This document shows positions 51,701-59,984 of a DNA stretch of 64,000 nt, in pieces (position 1 is the first letter of the stretch; every line of letters starts with the position of its first letter). A program made the position numbers and the translations under genes. Source of the DNA: Mycolicibacterium chubuense NBB4 (lineage in GTDB: Bacteria > Actinomycetota > Actinomycetes > Mycobacteriales > Mycobacteriaceae); assembly GCF_000266905.1 (NCBI RefSeq), contig NC_018027.1, positions 1,550,001-1,614,000 of the forward strand, written 5' to 3'. Under the pieces are notes generated by a model, which saw only the letters and a list, made by a program, of their open reading frames with translations, was not told the DNA's origin and ran no database searches.

Positions 51701-51898
51701 CTCGAGTATTGGCGGGGTCACGGCCCGGGCACCGCTGCGATGGATCTGTGGATGCTCAGAGTGCGTGCGTTGCAGGCCGCGGCGCGAGAGCACCCGACCC
51801 ACCGGCGACTCGCGGAGGAGTACGCGGCGTCCTGCAGGGCACTCGGTGTCCCCGATCGGCTGCGCGAGACGGGCCGCCCTCTCGCGCGGAAGGGGTGA
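48707..51898 (+). CDS. Zinc ribbon-class III nucleotidyl cyclase-AAA ATPase-TPR signalling protein
   Basis: 1063 residues. Residues 15-45 hold a zinc ribbon (CGSCGNDL ... CDVCGSP). A class III cyclase domain (about 50-230) follows, with metal Asp in TVLFADVVGSM, substrate Lys and second metal Asp in MDKFTGDGLMALFG and a transition-state Asn/Arg region VGHAVGMAQRME. A LuxR-type AAA/NTPase region starts at LGRDDELARLCE with Walker A GPPGVGKSRL and Walker B VLVLEDVHWID. TPR-like helices make up the last 450 residues. There is no C-terminal HTH. It probably makes cAMP in response to an unknown signal. Start uncertain: GTG 48707 or ATG 48728. The glycosyltransferase gene begins two bases after its stop. 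Confidence 0.85.
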   Translation: MQRKTGEMVRPVVGSVATCGSCGNDLRARARFCDVCGSPVAPLSASGEHKHVTVLFADVVGSMKFAADLDPERLREIMNDLFNRSATVVQRYQGTMDKFTGDGLMALFGAPMALEDHALRACIAALEIQAVVAELATEVHRRDGICLQLRVGLNSGDVIAGEIGCGPGRYTAVGHAVGMAQRMEAAASPGAIFCSTTTAALVERAARLGPVETLRVKGADEPVPARRLLAVEAARQVVGRNEGLMLGRDDELARLCEALDPRSGLHLVEVVGPPGVGKSRLIEEFRRRALSGGADVVLAGCDIHAKPIAFRALSRLLRAVFDVDGLDHAEARERVLTQAPMSETDAQILFESMNIADGTAPPLHVGADGRRHRLVETMREFVRLRPAPAVLVLEDVHWIDAASDAVLAEFATAIGDTSTVFVTTHRPEFHGALQRKSNRTITVAPLDESVTVDLAHNLLGREVALTDLATRIARSAAGNPYFVEEIVRDLVGRGVLAGSRGDYRLVGDVRDIGVPVTVQAVLAARIDRLEPATKSVLNAAAVIGNRFDTEALQVLTPDALSARLAELVATELIDQTEFAPRQRYCFRHPLVRTVAYQSQVSATRARAHRLLAASIESRDPATHDENAALIATHLEAAGEHKAACRWHLRAAEWLRMRDLLAARAQWVSAMRVADRLPGDDDEVTALRVAPRTMLLSTELFVGEDPDNEKRLAELRELTSRTNDARSLALALAGRIMTFIVNSNRVPEAMPLAAELADLVDALGPAPAGEREILFTALAFARFANCDFEATLNAIGRSLELELEQPSVDRAVAYAITGASEVCLGDRDQGIGHLRVATELARAMPPVSFSAILLYWGILAGMGLHVADDRVDEMGEALARAESFGDRFGIIAAQWTYGTLLLKAERPRHDEAIELLKRAEAGIAAHHLQAFALAITGPQLALEAAREGRRDEAIDSLRELVALHTSGAPLLHFGCPAEALCELLIDRGTAADLREVDDVLEYWRGHGPGTAAMDLWMLRVRALQAAAREHPTHRRLAEEYAASCRALGVPDRLRETGRPLARKG

Positions 51899-51900
51899 CC

Positions 51901-53127
51901 ATGGCGACGATCCTTGCCTACACATCACCGGCGCTCGGCCACCTGCTGCCGTTCAGTGTGCTGCTGTCCGAACTCTCCCGCCGGGGGCACGCCATCCACC
52001 TCCGCACGCTGTCGAGCGGAAGGGCCTTCACCGACGGGCTCGGCTTCTCGGTCGACACGATCGATCCCCGCATCGAAGCGGTCGAGATGGACGATTGGAG
52101 AGCGTCGAATCCCGTTGGTGCGTTGAAACTCTCGATCGCCGCCTTCAGTCGCCGAGCGACCTATGAGGTCGACGACGTCGGCGCCGCGCTGAGCGACGTC
52201 GAGCCCGACGGCGTGCTGGTCGACGTCAACTGCTGGGGCGCTCAGTCGGCCACCGAAGCGGCGGGCCTTCCATGGGCCTGCTTCTCGCCCTACACCCCCG
52301 CGCTGGACGTCGCCGGGGTGCCGCCCTTCGGGTTGGGCTTGCCGCCGATGTCCGGGGTCGTCGGCCGGCTGCGGGACGCGACGATCCGGGCGGCCGTCAG
52401 CGGCCCGCTGGAAAGGCCCGCGATTGCGGCGATCAACGCGCTCCGGGCACGCGTCGGTGTCTCACCGGTCGGGTCTCTGGACGACTTCCTGCGCCGCGCG
52501 CCGCTGCTGTTCATCGCGACCGGCGCTCCGTTCCAGTACGCCGGCGAGTGGGGACGGAACGTCCACATGATCGGACCCTGCGTGCCCGAGGCGGCGACCG
52601 CCGACACGCCCGACTGGCTGGCGGCGATCGACAAGCCGGTCGTGCTCGTCACCACCTCCTCGGAACGCCAGCGCGACGCGGGTCTGGTCGAGACCGCCGT
52701 CGAAGCGCTCGCCGGCGAGCCGGTGCATCTGATCGCCACCCTGCCCGCCGGAGTCCCCGACGACCTCCCTGGGCGCCCGGACGTGACGATCGACCGGTTC
52801 GTCGACCATGACCTCGTCCTCGGCCGGGCGGTGTGCGCGGTCACCCACGGAGGAATGGGCGCCACGCAGCGCGCGCTGGCCCGTGGTGTTCCGGTGTGCG
52901 TCGTTCCGTACGGACGCGATCAGTTCGAGGTGGCGCGCCGCGCCGAGGTCGCCGGCTGCGGTACCCGGCTGCCGGCCCGGCGGCTGTCGGCAGCGCGGCT
53001 GCGCGCCAAGATCCAGGAGGCGCGAACGATGACCCGCGGGGCAGCCGCGGTCGCGGACGGTTTCGCCGCCACCGGTGGCGCCGCGCGGGGGGCGGACCTG
53101 TTCGAACAGCTGCTGTCCGCGCGCTGA
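51901..53127 (+). CDS. GT1-family glycosyltransferase
   Basis: 408 residues with GT-B fold: N-terminal YTSPALGHLLPFSVLLSELSRRGHAIHLRT, mid region VLVTTSSERQRDAG, and the nucleotide-sugar region VTHGGMGATQRALARGVPVCVVPYGRDQFEVARR, the UGT/MGT signature. It transfers a sugar to a small molecule or lipid such as a macrolide, glycolipid or phenolic. ATG 51901 comes two bases after the cyclase stop, so the two genes are co-transcribed. Acceptor unknown. It faces fadE23, which stops 19 bases away. Confidence 0.87.
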   Translation: MATILAYTSPALGHLLPFSVLLSELSRRGHAIHLRTLSSGRAFTDGLGFSVDTIDPRIEAVEMDDWRASNPVGALKLSIAAFSRRATYEVDDVGAALSDVEPDGVLVDVNCWGAQSATEAAGLPWACFSPYTPALDVAGVPPFGLGLPPMSGVVGRLRDATIRAAVSGPLERPAIAAINALRARVGVSPVGSLDDFLRRAPLLFIATGAPFQYAGEWGRNVHMIGPCVPEAATADTPDWLAAIDKPVVLVTTSSERQRDAGLVETAVEALAGEPVHLIATLPAGVPDDLPGRPDVTIDRFVDHDLVLGRAVCAVTHGGMGATQRALARGVPVCVVPYGRDQFEVARRAEVAGCGTRLPARRLSAARLRAKIQEARTMTRGAAAVADGFAATGGAARGADLFEQLLSAR

Positions 53128-53145
53128 CCACGCGGTGCGGCGCGG

Positions 53146-54369
53146 CTACTTCAGTTCGGCGGACGACAGCCCGAGCAGCCGGCGGGCGACCACCAGCTGC
53201 TGGATCTGCTGAGTGCCCTCGAAGATGTCGAGGATCTTCGAGTCGCGTGCCCACTTCTCCAGCAGCGTCTGCTCGGAATAGCCGGTGGTGCCGGCCATTT
53301 CGACGGCCTTGAGGGTGATGTCGCTGGCGACGCGGGCGGCTTTGGCCTTGCCCATCGAGGCTTCCTTCGAATTCGGGATCTTGTTGTCCGCCTGCCACGC
53401 CGACCGCACGGTCAGCAGGTAGCCCGACTCCCATTCGGCTTCCATCCGGAGGAACTCGGCCGCCGCGGCGCTCTGCGCATGGGCGGGCTTGTCGTAGGAG
53501 ATCTCGACACCGGCGTCGATCAGGATCTTGCGGAGGTCCTCCAGCGCGGCGCGCGCGACGCCGACAGCCATCGCGGCCACGATCGGGCGGGTGTTGTCGA
53601 AGGTCTCCATGACCCCGGCGAAACCCTTCTCGACGTTGACGTCCGGGTTGCCGAGCAGGTTCTCCTTGGGGATGCGGACGTTCTCGAACCGGATGGCCGC
53701 GGTGTCGGACGCCTTGATGCCGAGCTTGTTCTCGAGCCGTTCGACGGTGACCCCCGGGTGCTCCCGCGGCACGATGAACGACTTGATGGCCGCTCGGCCC
53801 TTGGTCTTGTCGAGGGTCGCCCACACCACGATGTGGGTGGCGCGAGAGCCCGCGGTCACGTAGATCTTCTCGCCGTTGATCACGTACTCGTCGCCGTCGA
53901 GGACCGCCGTGGTGGACACCGCGGCCGAGTCGGAGCCGAACCCCGGTTCGGTGATGGCCATCGCCGCCCACACGTCCTTGCCGAGCCGCTCGAGCTGTTC
54001 CGGCGTGGCCACCGACGAGATGGCCGCGTTGCCGAGGCCCTGGCGGGGCACGGACAGCAGCAGGGCCACGTCGCCCCAGCTGACCTCGAGGGCGTTCAGC
54101 AGCGCGGACATGTTGGCGCCGTTGACCGTGGCCTTCTTCTCACCATCGGCCGTCTCGCCGTCACGGAAGGCCTCCGCACCCGCGAACGAGATCGTGTTGG
54201 CCTCCGAGATGCCCTCGAACAGCGTCGCGAGCGTGTCCAGCTCGACCGGGTAGGCGTGTTCTTTCAGGTCGTACTTGCGCGAGATCGGCCGCAGCATCTC
54301 GGCGGCACCTTGATGGCCCTTCTCGATGACCGCCTGCAGCTTCTTCGGCATTTCCAGATTGATCGCCAT
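53146..54369 (-). CDS. fadE23: Acyl-CoA dehydrogenase FadE23-like
   Basis: 407 residues. ITEPGFGSDSAAVSTTA, INGEKIYVTAGSRATHIVVWA, PKENLLG, and the catalytic Glu in ILDIFEGTQQIQQ. Sequence and place after a fadE24-type gene match M. tuberculosis Rv3140. In mycobacteria such pairs often form mixed alpha2-beta2 enzymes. It oxidises acyl-CoA of unknown chain. ATG 54369 lies 33 bp after the fadE24 stop with AAGACG-type weak ribosome site. Same operon as fadE24; probably regulated by the tandem palindromes before fadE24. Confidence 0.87.
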   Translation of the reverse strand: MAINLEMPKKLQAVIEKGHQGAAEMLRPISRKYDLKEHAYPVELDTLATLFEGISEANTISFAGAEAFRDGETADGEKKATVNGANMSALLNALEVSWGDVALLLSVPRQGLGNAAISSVATPEQLERLGKDVWAAMAITEPGFGSDSAAVSTTAVLDGDEYVINGEKIYVTAGSRATHIVVWATLDKTKGRAAIKSFIVPREHPGVTVERLENKLGIKASDTAAIRFENVRIPKENLLGNPDVNVEKGFAGVMETFDNTRPIVAAMAVGVARAALEDLRKILIDAGVEISYDKPAHAQSAAAAEFLRMEAEWESGYLLTVRSAWQADNKIPNSKEASMGKAKAARVASDITLKAVEMAGTTGYSEQTLLEKWARDSKILDIFEGTQQIQQLVVARRLLGLSSAELK

Positions 54370-54402
54370 GTCAGTGTCTTTCCGTCTTCGATCTGGTGAG
54401 AG

Positions 54403-55788
54403 TTACAGGACCACAACACCTTCGGCGACGCCGATGGCCCGCAGATCGCGGTACCAGCGCTCGACCGGATGTTCCTTGGTGTAGCCGTGGCCGCCGAGCA
54501 GCTGCACGCCGTCGAGCCCGATCTGCATGCCCTTGTCGGTGCCGAGCCTCTTGGCCAGCGCGGCCTCGCGGGCGAACGGCAGCCCCTGCTCCGCGCGCGA
54601 GGCGCCGCGCCACGTGATCAAGCGCAGCCCGTCGAGCTCGATGGCGATGTTGGCGCACATGAACGCGACCGACTGCCGGCGCGCGATCGGCTCCCCGAAG
54701 GCTTCGCGCTCCTTGACGTAGGGGATGACGTAGTCGAGCACCGCATGCGACGTGCCGACGGCCAGCGCGGCCCAACCCAGCCGGGACAGCGCGATCGCCT
54801 CCGAATAGTCCGCGTCGGTAGCGCCGTCCTCGCCCAGCCGTGCGCTCAGCGGCACGGTGACCTTGTCGAGCTCGATCTGGCCGAGCGCGGCCGCGCGGAT
54901 CCCCATGCTCGGGTCGGCTGTGACCGTCAGCCCCGCGGTCGCCGCCTCGACGATGAACAGCGCCGGTTTGCCGTTCAGCATGGCCGCGATGATGAACAGT
55001 TCCGCGTCGGCGGCAGCCGGCACCAGCGACTTCACCCCGTCGAGTCGATAACCGCTGGGTGTGCGCACCGCGGTCGTCTTCAACGCGGTCGGGTCGAACA
55101 GCGGGTGCGGCTCGGCGATGGCCAGGCAGGCCTGCGGCACGTTGTCGCCGGCGAACTCATTGAGGTACGTGGCCTGCTGGTCCGCGCTGCCCCAGTGGGT
55201 GAGCGCTGAGGCCACGCCGCCGGGAGCCAGGATGGGCAGCGCGAGGCCCATGTCTCCGTAGGCCAGCGCTTCGGCGACGAGCGCGTTGGTGACGGTCGAG
55301 CGGTGCTCGGCGATCCCGTCGAAGTCCTCGGGGATGTTGATGGCCGTGATGCCCAGTTCGGCGGCCCTGGCGATGAGATCGGCCGGGTAGCCGGCCGCGT
55401 CGTCGGCGTCGTGGGCGGCGGGCCGCAGAATCTCCTCAGCGAACTCCTCGACGGTCTGCACGATCATCTTCTGGTCGTCGTCGGGGGTGAGGTCGAAATA
55501 GTCGGCGCCCTTGCCCGAGCCGGTGGTCTTGAGCCGCGTGGCCGGCTTGCCGAGGCCCTGGATGCGCTTGAACTGCCGCGTCGAGGCGCCCGCCGCGGAG
55601 AAGACCTGCTTGACGCCGTACTTCAAGCCGCGGTTGAACGGGTCGCGCAGGTTGTACCGGTCCAGGAATTCCTGCCCGACGATCGGGGTGAGCAGTGCCA
55701 ACCCGATATCGGTCGCCGATCTCTTGTGCCGCTGGAGGCCGACGGCACTCTCGTGGTCGCGTCGTTGGGACGGCAGGGTGTTCGTCAT
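54403..55788 (-). CDS. fadE24: Acyl-CoA dehydrogenase FadE24-like
   Basis: 461 residues. An N-terminal extension of about 100 residues (ATDIGLALLTPIVGQEFLDRYNLRDPFNRGLKYGVKQVF) precedes the dehydrogenase core, as in Rv3139. Core motifs: ACLAIAEPHPLFDP, LDGVKSLVPAAADAE, GEPIARRQSVAFMCANIA and LGGHGYTKEHPVERWYRD. The core differs from active dehydrogenases at the usual substrate motif, so FadE24 may be the partner subunit of FadE23. ATG 55788 is chosen over upstream codons that read into the promoter. Two palindromes 45-90 bases upstream are candidate operators. Confidence 0.87.
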   Translation of the reverse strand: MTNTLPSQRRDHESAVGLQRHKRSATDIGLALLTPIVGQEFLDRYNLRDPFNRGLKYGVKQVFSAAGASTRQFKRIQGLGKPATRLKTTGSGKGADYFDLTPDDDQKMIVQTVEEFAEEILRPAAHDADDAAGYPADLIARAAELGITAINIPEDFDGIAEHRSTVTNALVAEALAYGDMGLALPILAPGGVASALTHWGSADQQATYLNEFAGDNVPQACLAIAEPHPLFDPTALKTTAVRTPSGYRLDGVKSLVPAAADAELFIIAAMLNGKPALFIVEAATAGLTVTADPSMGIRAAALGQIELDKVTVPLSARLGEDGATDADYSEAIALSRLGWAALAVGTSHAVLDYVIPYVKEREAFGEPIARRQSVAFMCANIAIELDGLRLITWRGASRAEQGLPFAREAALAKRLGTDKGMQIGLDGVQLLGGHGYTKEHPVERWYRDLRAIGVAEGVVVL

Positions 55789-55831
55789 TGTCAGCTGCCC
55801 TCGTGTGGTGTCGGTGGTGCGCTGCGTGCGC

Positions 55832-55874
55832 AACTGACTCCAGAGTAAGGTACTGGAACTGACTGGCGAGTAAG
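55832..55874. promoter_or_regulatory. Two palindromic repeats upstream of fadE24
   Basis: AACTGACTCCAGAGTAAG (55832-55849) and AACTGACTGGCGAGTAAG (55857-55874) match at 15 of 18 positions with a 25-bp period. Each has CTnACT...AGTnAG dyad symmetry. The spacing suggests two repressor dimers on the same side of roughly 2.4 helix turns. TetR-type regulation of the fadE24-fadE23 operon is inferred. Confidence 0.55.
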
Positions 55875-55949
55875 ATTGCGCGCTTTGTAATGCACTTCAC
55901 ATGGTGAAGGCGCAGTCGACACTTGTCGAGAGTCCGTGGCCAGCTAACG

Positions 55950-56726
55950 TCAGCGCAGCGCAGCAAGCACCGCTTCGTGCAGCAGCCCGTTGGTCGCCAC
56001 CGCGCTGCCGCCGTGCGGCCCCGGTGTGCCGTCGAGCGCCGTGAACCGGCCGCCGGCCTCGCGCACGAGGATGTCCAGCGGCGCCAGGTCCCACAGCTTC
56101 ACCTCGGGTTCCACCGCGATGTCCACAGCGCCCTCGGCCACCAGGCAGTACGACCAGAAGTCGCCGTAGCCGCGGGCGCGCCACACCGAGTCGGTGAGCT
56201 CGAGGAACCGCTCCCGGGCCGCCTCCCAGCCTGTCGTCAGATCGGAGTACGACAGGCTCGCGGCGCCGAGGTCGGCGACGCCGGACACCGAGATCCGCTG
56301 GGTCTCGCCGGCGAACGACGAGAACGCACCCTGGCCCTGACCGGCCCACCACCGGCGGCCCAGTGCCGGAGCGCTGACCACGCCGACGACGGGAACCCCG
56401 TCGCTGAGCAGCGCGATCAACGTCGACCACACCGGGACACCGCGGACGAAGTTCTTGGTGCCGTCGATCGGATCGACCACCCACTGACGACCGCTGAACT
56501 CCTTTGTGCCGCCGAACTCCTCCCCGAAGACCGAGTCGCCGGGGCGCCGCTCGGCCAGCCGCGCGCGCAGCAGCTTCTCGGCGTCGAGGTCCGCGTCGGT
56601 CGCCGGCGTGAGATCCGGCTTGGTCTCCACCCGCAGGTCCATCGCACCGAATCGCCGCATCGTCAGGGCGTCGGCTTCCGCGGCCAGTTCCAGTGCCAGC
56701 GCTACGTCGTCTTCGAGGGGGGTCAT
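55950..56726 (-). CDS. hisN: Inositol-monophosphatase-family histidinol-phosphatase HisN (Rv3137-like)
   Basis: 258 residues. IMPase fold with metal sites [21 protein letters not shown] and [16 protein letters not shown]. The matching M. tuberculosis protein Rv3137 has been shown to be the histidinol-phosphate phosphatase, next-to-last step of histidine synthesis. ATG 56726 is divergent from the small membrane protein gene, whose start is 23 bases away, so both promoters overlap. Upstream of and divergent in function from fadE24. Confidence 0.85.
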   Translation of the reverse strand: MTPLEDDVALALELAAEADALTMRRFGAMDLRVETKPDLTPATDADLDAEKLLRARLAERRPGDSVFGEEFGGTKEFSGRQWVVDPIDGTKNFVRGVPVWSTLIALLSDGVPVVGVVSAPALGRRWWAGQGQGAFSSFAGETQRISVSGVADLGAASLSYSDLTTGWEAARERFLELTDSVWRARGYGDFWSYCLVAEGAVDIAVEPEVKLWDLAPLDILVREAGGRFTALDGTPGPHGGSAVATNGLLHEAVLAALR

Positions 56727-56737
56727 AGCTGCCGTCC

Positions 56738-56743
56738 TACCAT
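56738..56743 (+). promoter_or_regulatory. -10 hexamer TACCAT for the small membrane protein gene
   Basis: TACCAT six bases before GTG 56750 suggests a leaderless transcript for the next gene. Confidence 0.4.
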
Positions 56744-56749
56744 GTCGGT

Positions 56750-57109
56750 GTGGGCGAATTCGTGATCATGCTTCTGATCATCGGCGCGATCGCGGTGGTC
56801 GCCGCCCCGTGGATCATGCGGCGCCGCGGCGCGGGCGACGACTGGGTGCAGGGCACGTTGCTGGTCACCGGGGTCAGTCCGCGACCAGACGGTGTCACCG
56901 GCCAGCAATTCGTCACGATCTCGGGGGTGATCAACGGACCGACGGTCGCCGAGCACGTCGTCTACGCCCGGATGGCGGTCGACGTCGACGACTGGCCCAG
57001 CATGGGTGCGCTGATGGACGTCGTGTACTCGCCGCGCAACCCGGACAAGTGGGGCTTCGGGCAGCGGACCGGGCCGATGCCGCCGCAGCCCCCGCCGCCG
57101 GCGCCCTGA
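56750..57109 (+). CDS. Small single-pass membrane protein, function unknown
   Basis: 119 residues. One N-terminal transmembrane helix ([19 protein letters not shown]) followed by MRRRG, so the C-terminal part is probably cytoplasmic. A compact beta-rich part ([17 protein letters not shown]...[11 protein letters not shown]...[14 protein letters not shown]) and a proline-rich tail PPQPPPPAP follow. GTG 56750 fits a leaderless start. Conserved-type mycobacterial hypothetical near hisN; I recognise no function. Confidence 0.7.
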   Translation: MGEFVIMLLIIGAIAVVAAPWIMRRRGAGDDWVQGTLLVTGVSPRPDGVTGQQFVTISGVINGPTVAEHVVYARMAVDVDDWPSMGALMDVVYSPRNPDKWGFGQRTGPMPPQPPPPAP

Positions 57110-57123
57110 CGGCCGGCTGCGCC

Positions 57124-57291
57124 GTCAGCCGTGTCTGATGGGCTGACTCCTCACGGGCTCGTCCCTCGCCCGCTTCGTCGTCAGCCGTGTCTGATGGGCT
57201 GACTCCTCACGGGCTCGTCCCTCGCCCGCTTCGTCGTCAGCCGTGTCTGATGGGCTGACTCCTCACGGGCTCGTCCCTCGCCCGTTTCGTC
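57124..57291. repeat. 56-bp tandem repeat, three copies
   Basis: Copies start at 57124, 57180 and 57236; a fourth partial copy merges into the fprA 3' end at 57292. Copies differ only at one base (CCCGC versus CCCGT). Each contains GTCAGCC-GTGTCTGATG-GGCTGAC, a 7-bp hairpin. On the minus strand each holds a 9-codon frame ending RHG-stop, like the fprA end GHG-stop. Confidence 0.9.
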
Positions 57292-57292
57292 G

Positions 57293-58669
57293 TCAGCCGT
57301 GCCCGATGCGCAGCAGCTCGGCGACACTGGTCAGCTTCACCCGCGGCCGGCCCGAGCCCTGACCGGTCGAGCGTTCGTGGTCGTCGATCAGTTTCCAGTG
57401 CTCGTTGGTGACCAGCTTGGGCTGGCGCTCCAGTAGCCAGCGCTCCAGCGCGTCGGCGTGGTCGGCGCCGAAGTCGGCGAGTTCGGCGGTGCTCAGGTCC
57501 TTGCGCAGCGTCTCGACGGTGTCGGCGGAGTCCTTCTTGTTGCTGCCGATCACGCCGGTGGGACCGCGCTTGATCCAGCCCACCACGTATTCGTTGCGGC
57601 TGCCCTCGATGCGGCCGGCGACATGCGGGATCGTGCCGGCGCGCTCGTCGAACGGCAGCCCGGGTGTCGGCCGGCCGCGATAGCCGACTGCGCGCACGAC
57701 CAGTTGCGCCGGCACCTCCTCGCGCTCGCCCGTGTCCTTGGCCGTCACCTTGCCGTCCGCGTCGGTGATCAGCTCGTTGCGGCCGAGCACGATCGACTCG
57801 ACCCGGTCCTGACCTTTGATCTCGATCGGCGAGGTGCGGAAGCGGAAGACGATGCGCCGCTTGGCCCCGCGCGGTCCGCGCTCGGCGTAGCCGCGCAGAA
57901 CCTTGATGTTGTTGCGCACCGTCTTGCTCGCTGACTCGAGTTGCTCGTCGGTGATGTCGGCGACGTCGGCGGGGTCGACGATGACGTCGACGTCGCCGAG
58001 CCCCTCGAGATCGCCCAGCTCGCGCAGCTCCAGCGTCGTGAACGGCGCCTGCAGCGGTCCCCGGCGGCCGATGACCAGCACTTCCTCCACACCGCGGGCG
58101 TGCAGCGACTCCAGCGCGTGGTCGGCGATGTCGGTCGCGGCCAGCGCGTCGGGGTCGGTGACGAGAATGCGGGCGACATCGAGTGCCACATTGCCGTTGC
58201 CGACGACCACGGCGCGGCCCCGCGAGATGTCCGGCGCCATCTCCTCGAAGTGCGGGTGCGCGTTGTACCAGCCGACGAAATCCACCGCGGCCACACTGCC
58301 GGGCAGCTCCTCGCCCGGAATGCCCAGCGACCGGTCGGATTGCGCGCCGATCGCGTAGATGACCGCGTCGTAGCGTTGCGCCAGCTCTTCGGGCTTCACG
58401 TCGTCACCGACGACGATGTTGCCGAAGAAGCGAAAGCGCGGATCGTTCGAGGTCTTCTCGAACTGGGCGCTGATCGACTTGATCTTCGGATGGTCCGGGG
58501 CGACGCCGGAGCGCACCAGACCCCACGGGGTCGGCAGCATCTCCAGCATGTCGACGCGCACATCGCGGTCGGCCGGGTCGTCGCTGTCACCGGCGGCCTT
58601 GAGAAGGGATGCGGCCGCGAAGTAACCCGAAGGTCCTGAGCCGACGACCGCCACGTGATACGGGCGCAT
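57293..58669 (-). CDS. fprA: NADPH-ferredoxin reductase FprA
   Basis: 458 residues. Adrenodoxin-reductase-type flavoprotein: FAD site VAVVGSGPSGYFAA, then MLPTPWGLVRSGVAPDHPKIK, the NADPH site VVVGNGNVALDVARIL, VLVIGRRGPLQAPFTTLELREL and a final YVVGWIKRGPTGVIG. It moves electrons from NADPH to ferredoxins that feed P450s. Start ATG 58669 gives MRPYHVAVVG as in M. tuberculosis FprA (Rv3106); ATG 58678 adds three residues. Divergent from prfB. 56-bp repeats follow its stop. Confidence 0.93.
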   Translation of the reverse strand: MRPYHVAVVGSGPSGYFAAASLLKAAGDSDDPADRDVRVDMLEMLPTPWGLVRSGVAPDHPKIKSISAQFEKTSNDPRFRFFGNIVVGDDVKPEELAQRYDAVIYAIGAQSDRSLGIPGEELPGSVAAVDFVGWYNAHPHFEEMAPDISRGRAVVVGNGNVALDVARILVTDPDALAATDIADHALESLHARGVEEVLVIGRRGPLQAPFTTLELRELGDLEGLGDVDVIVDPADVADITDEQLESASKTVRNNIKVLRGYAERGPRGAKRRIVFRFRTSPIEIKGQDRVESIVLGRNELITDADGKVTAKDTGEREEVPAQLVVRAVGYRGRPTPGLPFDERAGTIPHVAGRIEGSRNEYVVGWIKRGPTGVIGSNKKDSADTVETLRKDLSTAELADFGADHADALERWLLERQPKLVTNEHWKLIDDHERSTGQGSGRPRVKLTSVAELLRIGHG

Positions 58670-58851
58670 AGGGGGCATATGTGGGTTGCCTTTTCGTTGC
58701 CGCCCGGCGCCGCGCGATGGGCTGTCGCGACGCCGCCGGGCGAGTGTGCACCCCGATGCTAGAACGCGATGCGCGTCACAGACCGGCCTGACGGTGAAAT
58801 CGGCCGCGTTTCGCCGAAGGCTGCGACGGCGCCGGTGGTCCGCGGGGTGAG

Positions 58852-58857
58852 TACCCT
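58852..58857 (+). promoter_or_regulatory. -10 hexamer TACCCT for prfB
   Basis: TACCCT lies eight bases before GTG 58866, so the prfB mRNA is probably leaderless. Confidence 0.45.
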
Positions 58858-58865
58858 GAACTCCC

Positions 58866-59984
58866 GTGGATCCCGACCGTCAAGCCGACATCGCCGCCCT
58901 CGACTCCACGCTCACCACGGTTGAGCGGGTGCTCGACGTCGACGAGCTTCGCGGTCGCATCGAAAAGCTCGAGCAGGAGGCCTCCGACCCGAAACTGTGG
59001 GACGACCAGTCCCGGGCGCAGAAGGTCACCAGCGACCTGTCGCACGCGCAGGGTGAGTTGCGGCGGGTCGAGGAGCTGAGGCGGCGCCTCGACGATCTGC
59101 CGGTGCTCTACGAGCTGGCCAGCGAGGAAGCCGGTGCGGAGGGCGCCTCGGCGACCGCCGAAGCCGACGCCGAACTCAAGCAGCTGCGCGAGGACATCGA
59201 GGCGATGGAGGTCCGCACGCTGCTGTCGGGCGAGTACGACGAGCGCGAGGCGCTGGTCAACATCCGGTCGGGAGCCGGCGGCGTGGACGCCGCCGACTGG
59301 GCCGAGATGCTGATGCGGATGTACATCCGCTGGGCCGAACAGCACAAGTACCCGGTCGAGGTCTACGACACCTCCTACGCCGAGGAGGCGGGCATCAAGA
59401 GCGCCACGTTCGCGGTGCACGCCCCGTTCGCCTACGGGACGCTCTCGGTCGAGCAGGGCACGCACCGGCTGGTGCGGATCAGCCCGTTCGACAACCAGGG
59501 CCGCAGGCAGACGTCCTTCGCCGAGGTGGAGGTGCTGCCGGTCACCGAGACCACCGACCACATCGACATTCCCGAGTCCGACGTCCGCGTCGACGTGTAC
59601 CGCTCCAGCGGTCCCGGCGGTCAGTCCGTGAACACCACCGACTCGGCGGTTCGACTCACCCACATCCCGACCGGCATCGTCGTCACCTGCCAGAACGAGA
59701 AGTCGCAGTTGCAGAACAAGGTGTCGGCGATGCGCGTGCTGCAGGCGAAACTGCTGGAACGCAAGCGAATAGAAGAGCGTGCCGAGATGGACGCCCTCAA
59801 GGGTGACGGCGGCAGCTCGTGGGGCAACCAGATGCGCTCCTACGTGCTGCATCCGTATCAGATGGTGAAGGACCTGCGCACCGAATACGAGGTCGGGAAT
59901 CCGGCCGCGGTGCTGGACGGCGACATCGACGGTTTCCTCGAAGCCGGCATCCGGTGGCGCAACAGAAAAGATGACGACGACTGA
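58866..59984 (+). CDS. prfB: Peptide chain release factor 2
   Basis: 372 residues. Recognises UAA/UGA through SPF (about residue 205) and triggers peptide release by the GGQ loop (GPGGQSVN, about residue 251). The frame is continuous with no early UGA, so it lacks the programmed +1 frameshift found in E. coli prfB. Its last 14 bp overlap the MscS-like gene. GTG start supported by a -10 hexamer eight bases upstream. Confidence 0.96.
   Translation: MDPDRQADIAALDSTLTTVERVLDVDELRGRIEKLEQEASDPKLWDDQSRAQKVTSDLSHAQGELRRVEELRRRLDDLPVLYELASEEAGAEGASATAEADAELKQLREDIEAMEVRTLLSGEYDEREALVNIRSGAGGVDAADWAEMLMRMYIRWAEQHKYPVEVYDTSYAEEAGIKSATFAVHAPFAYGTLSVEQGTHRLVRISPFDNQGRRQTSFAEVEVLPVTETTDHIDIPESDVRVDVYRSSGPGGQSVNTTDSAVRLTHIPTGIVVTCQNEKSQLQNKVSAMRVLQAKLLERKRIEERAEMDALKGDGGSSWGNQMRSYVLHPYQMVKDLRTEYEVGNPAAVLDGDIDGFLEAGIRWRNRKDDDD

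Noticed and set aside
57124..57300. Possible CRISPR array
   Set aside because: The repeats are contiguous 56-bp units with no unique spacers and no cas genes nearby.
58866..59100. Programmed frameshift at the start of prfB
   Set aside because: The reading frame is continuous from GTG 58866 and has no early in-frame UGA with a CUU slippery site.
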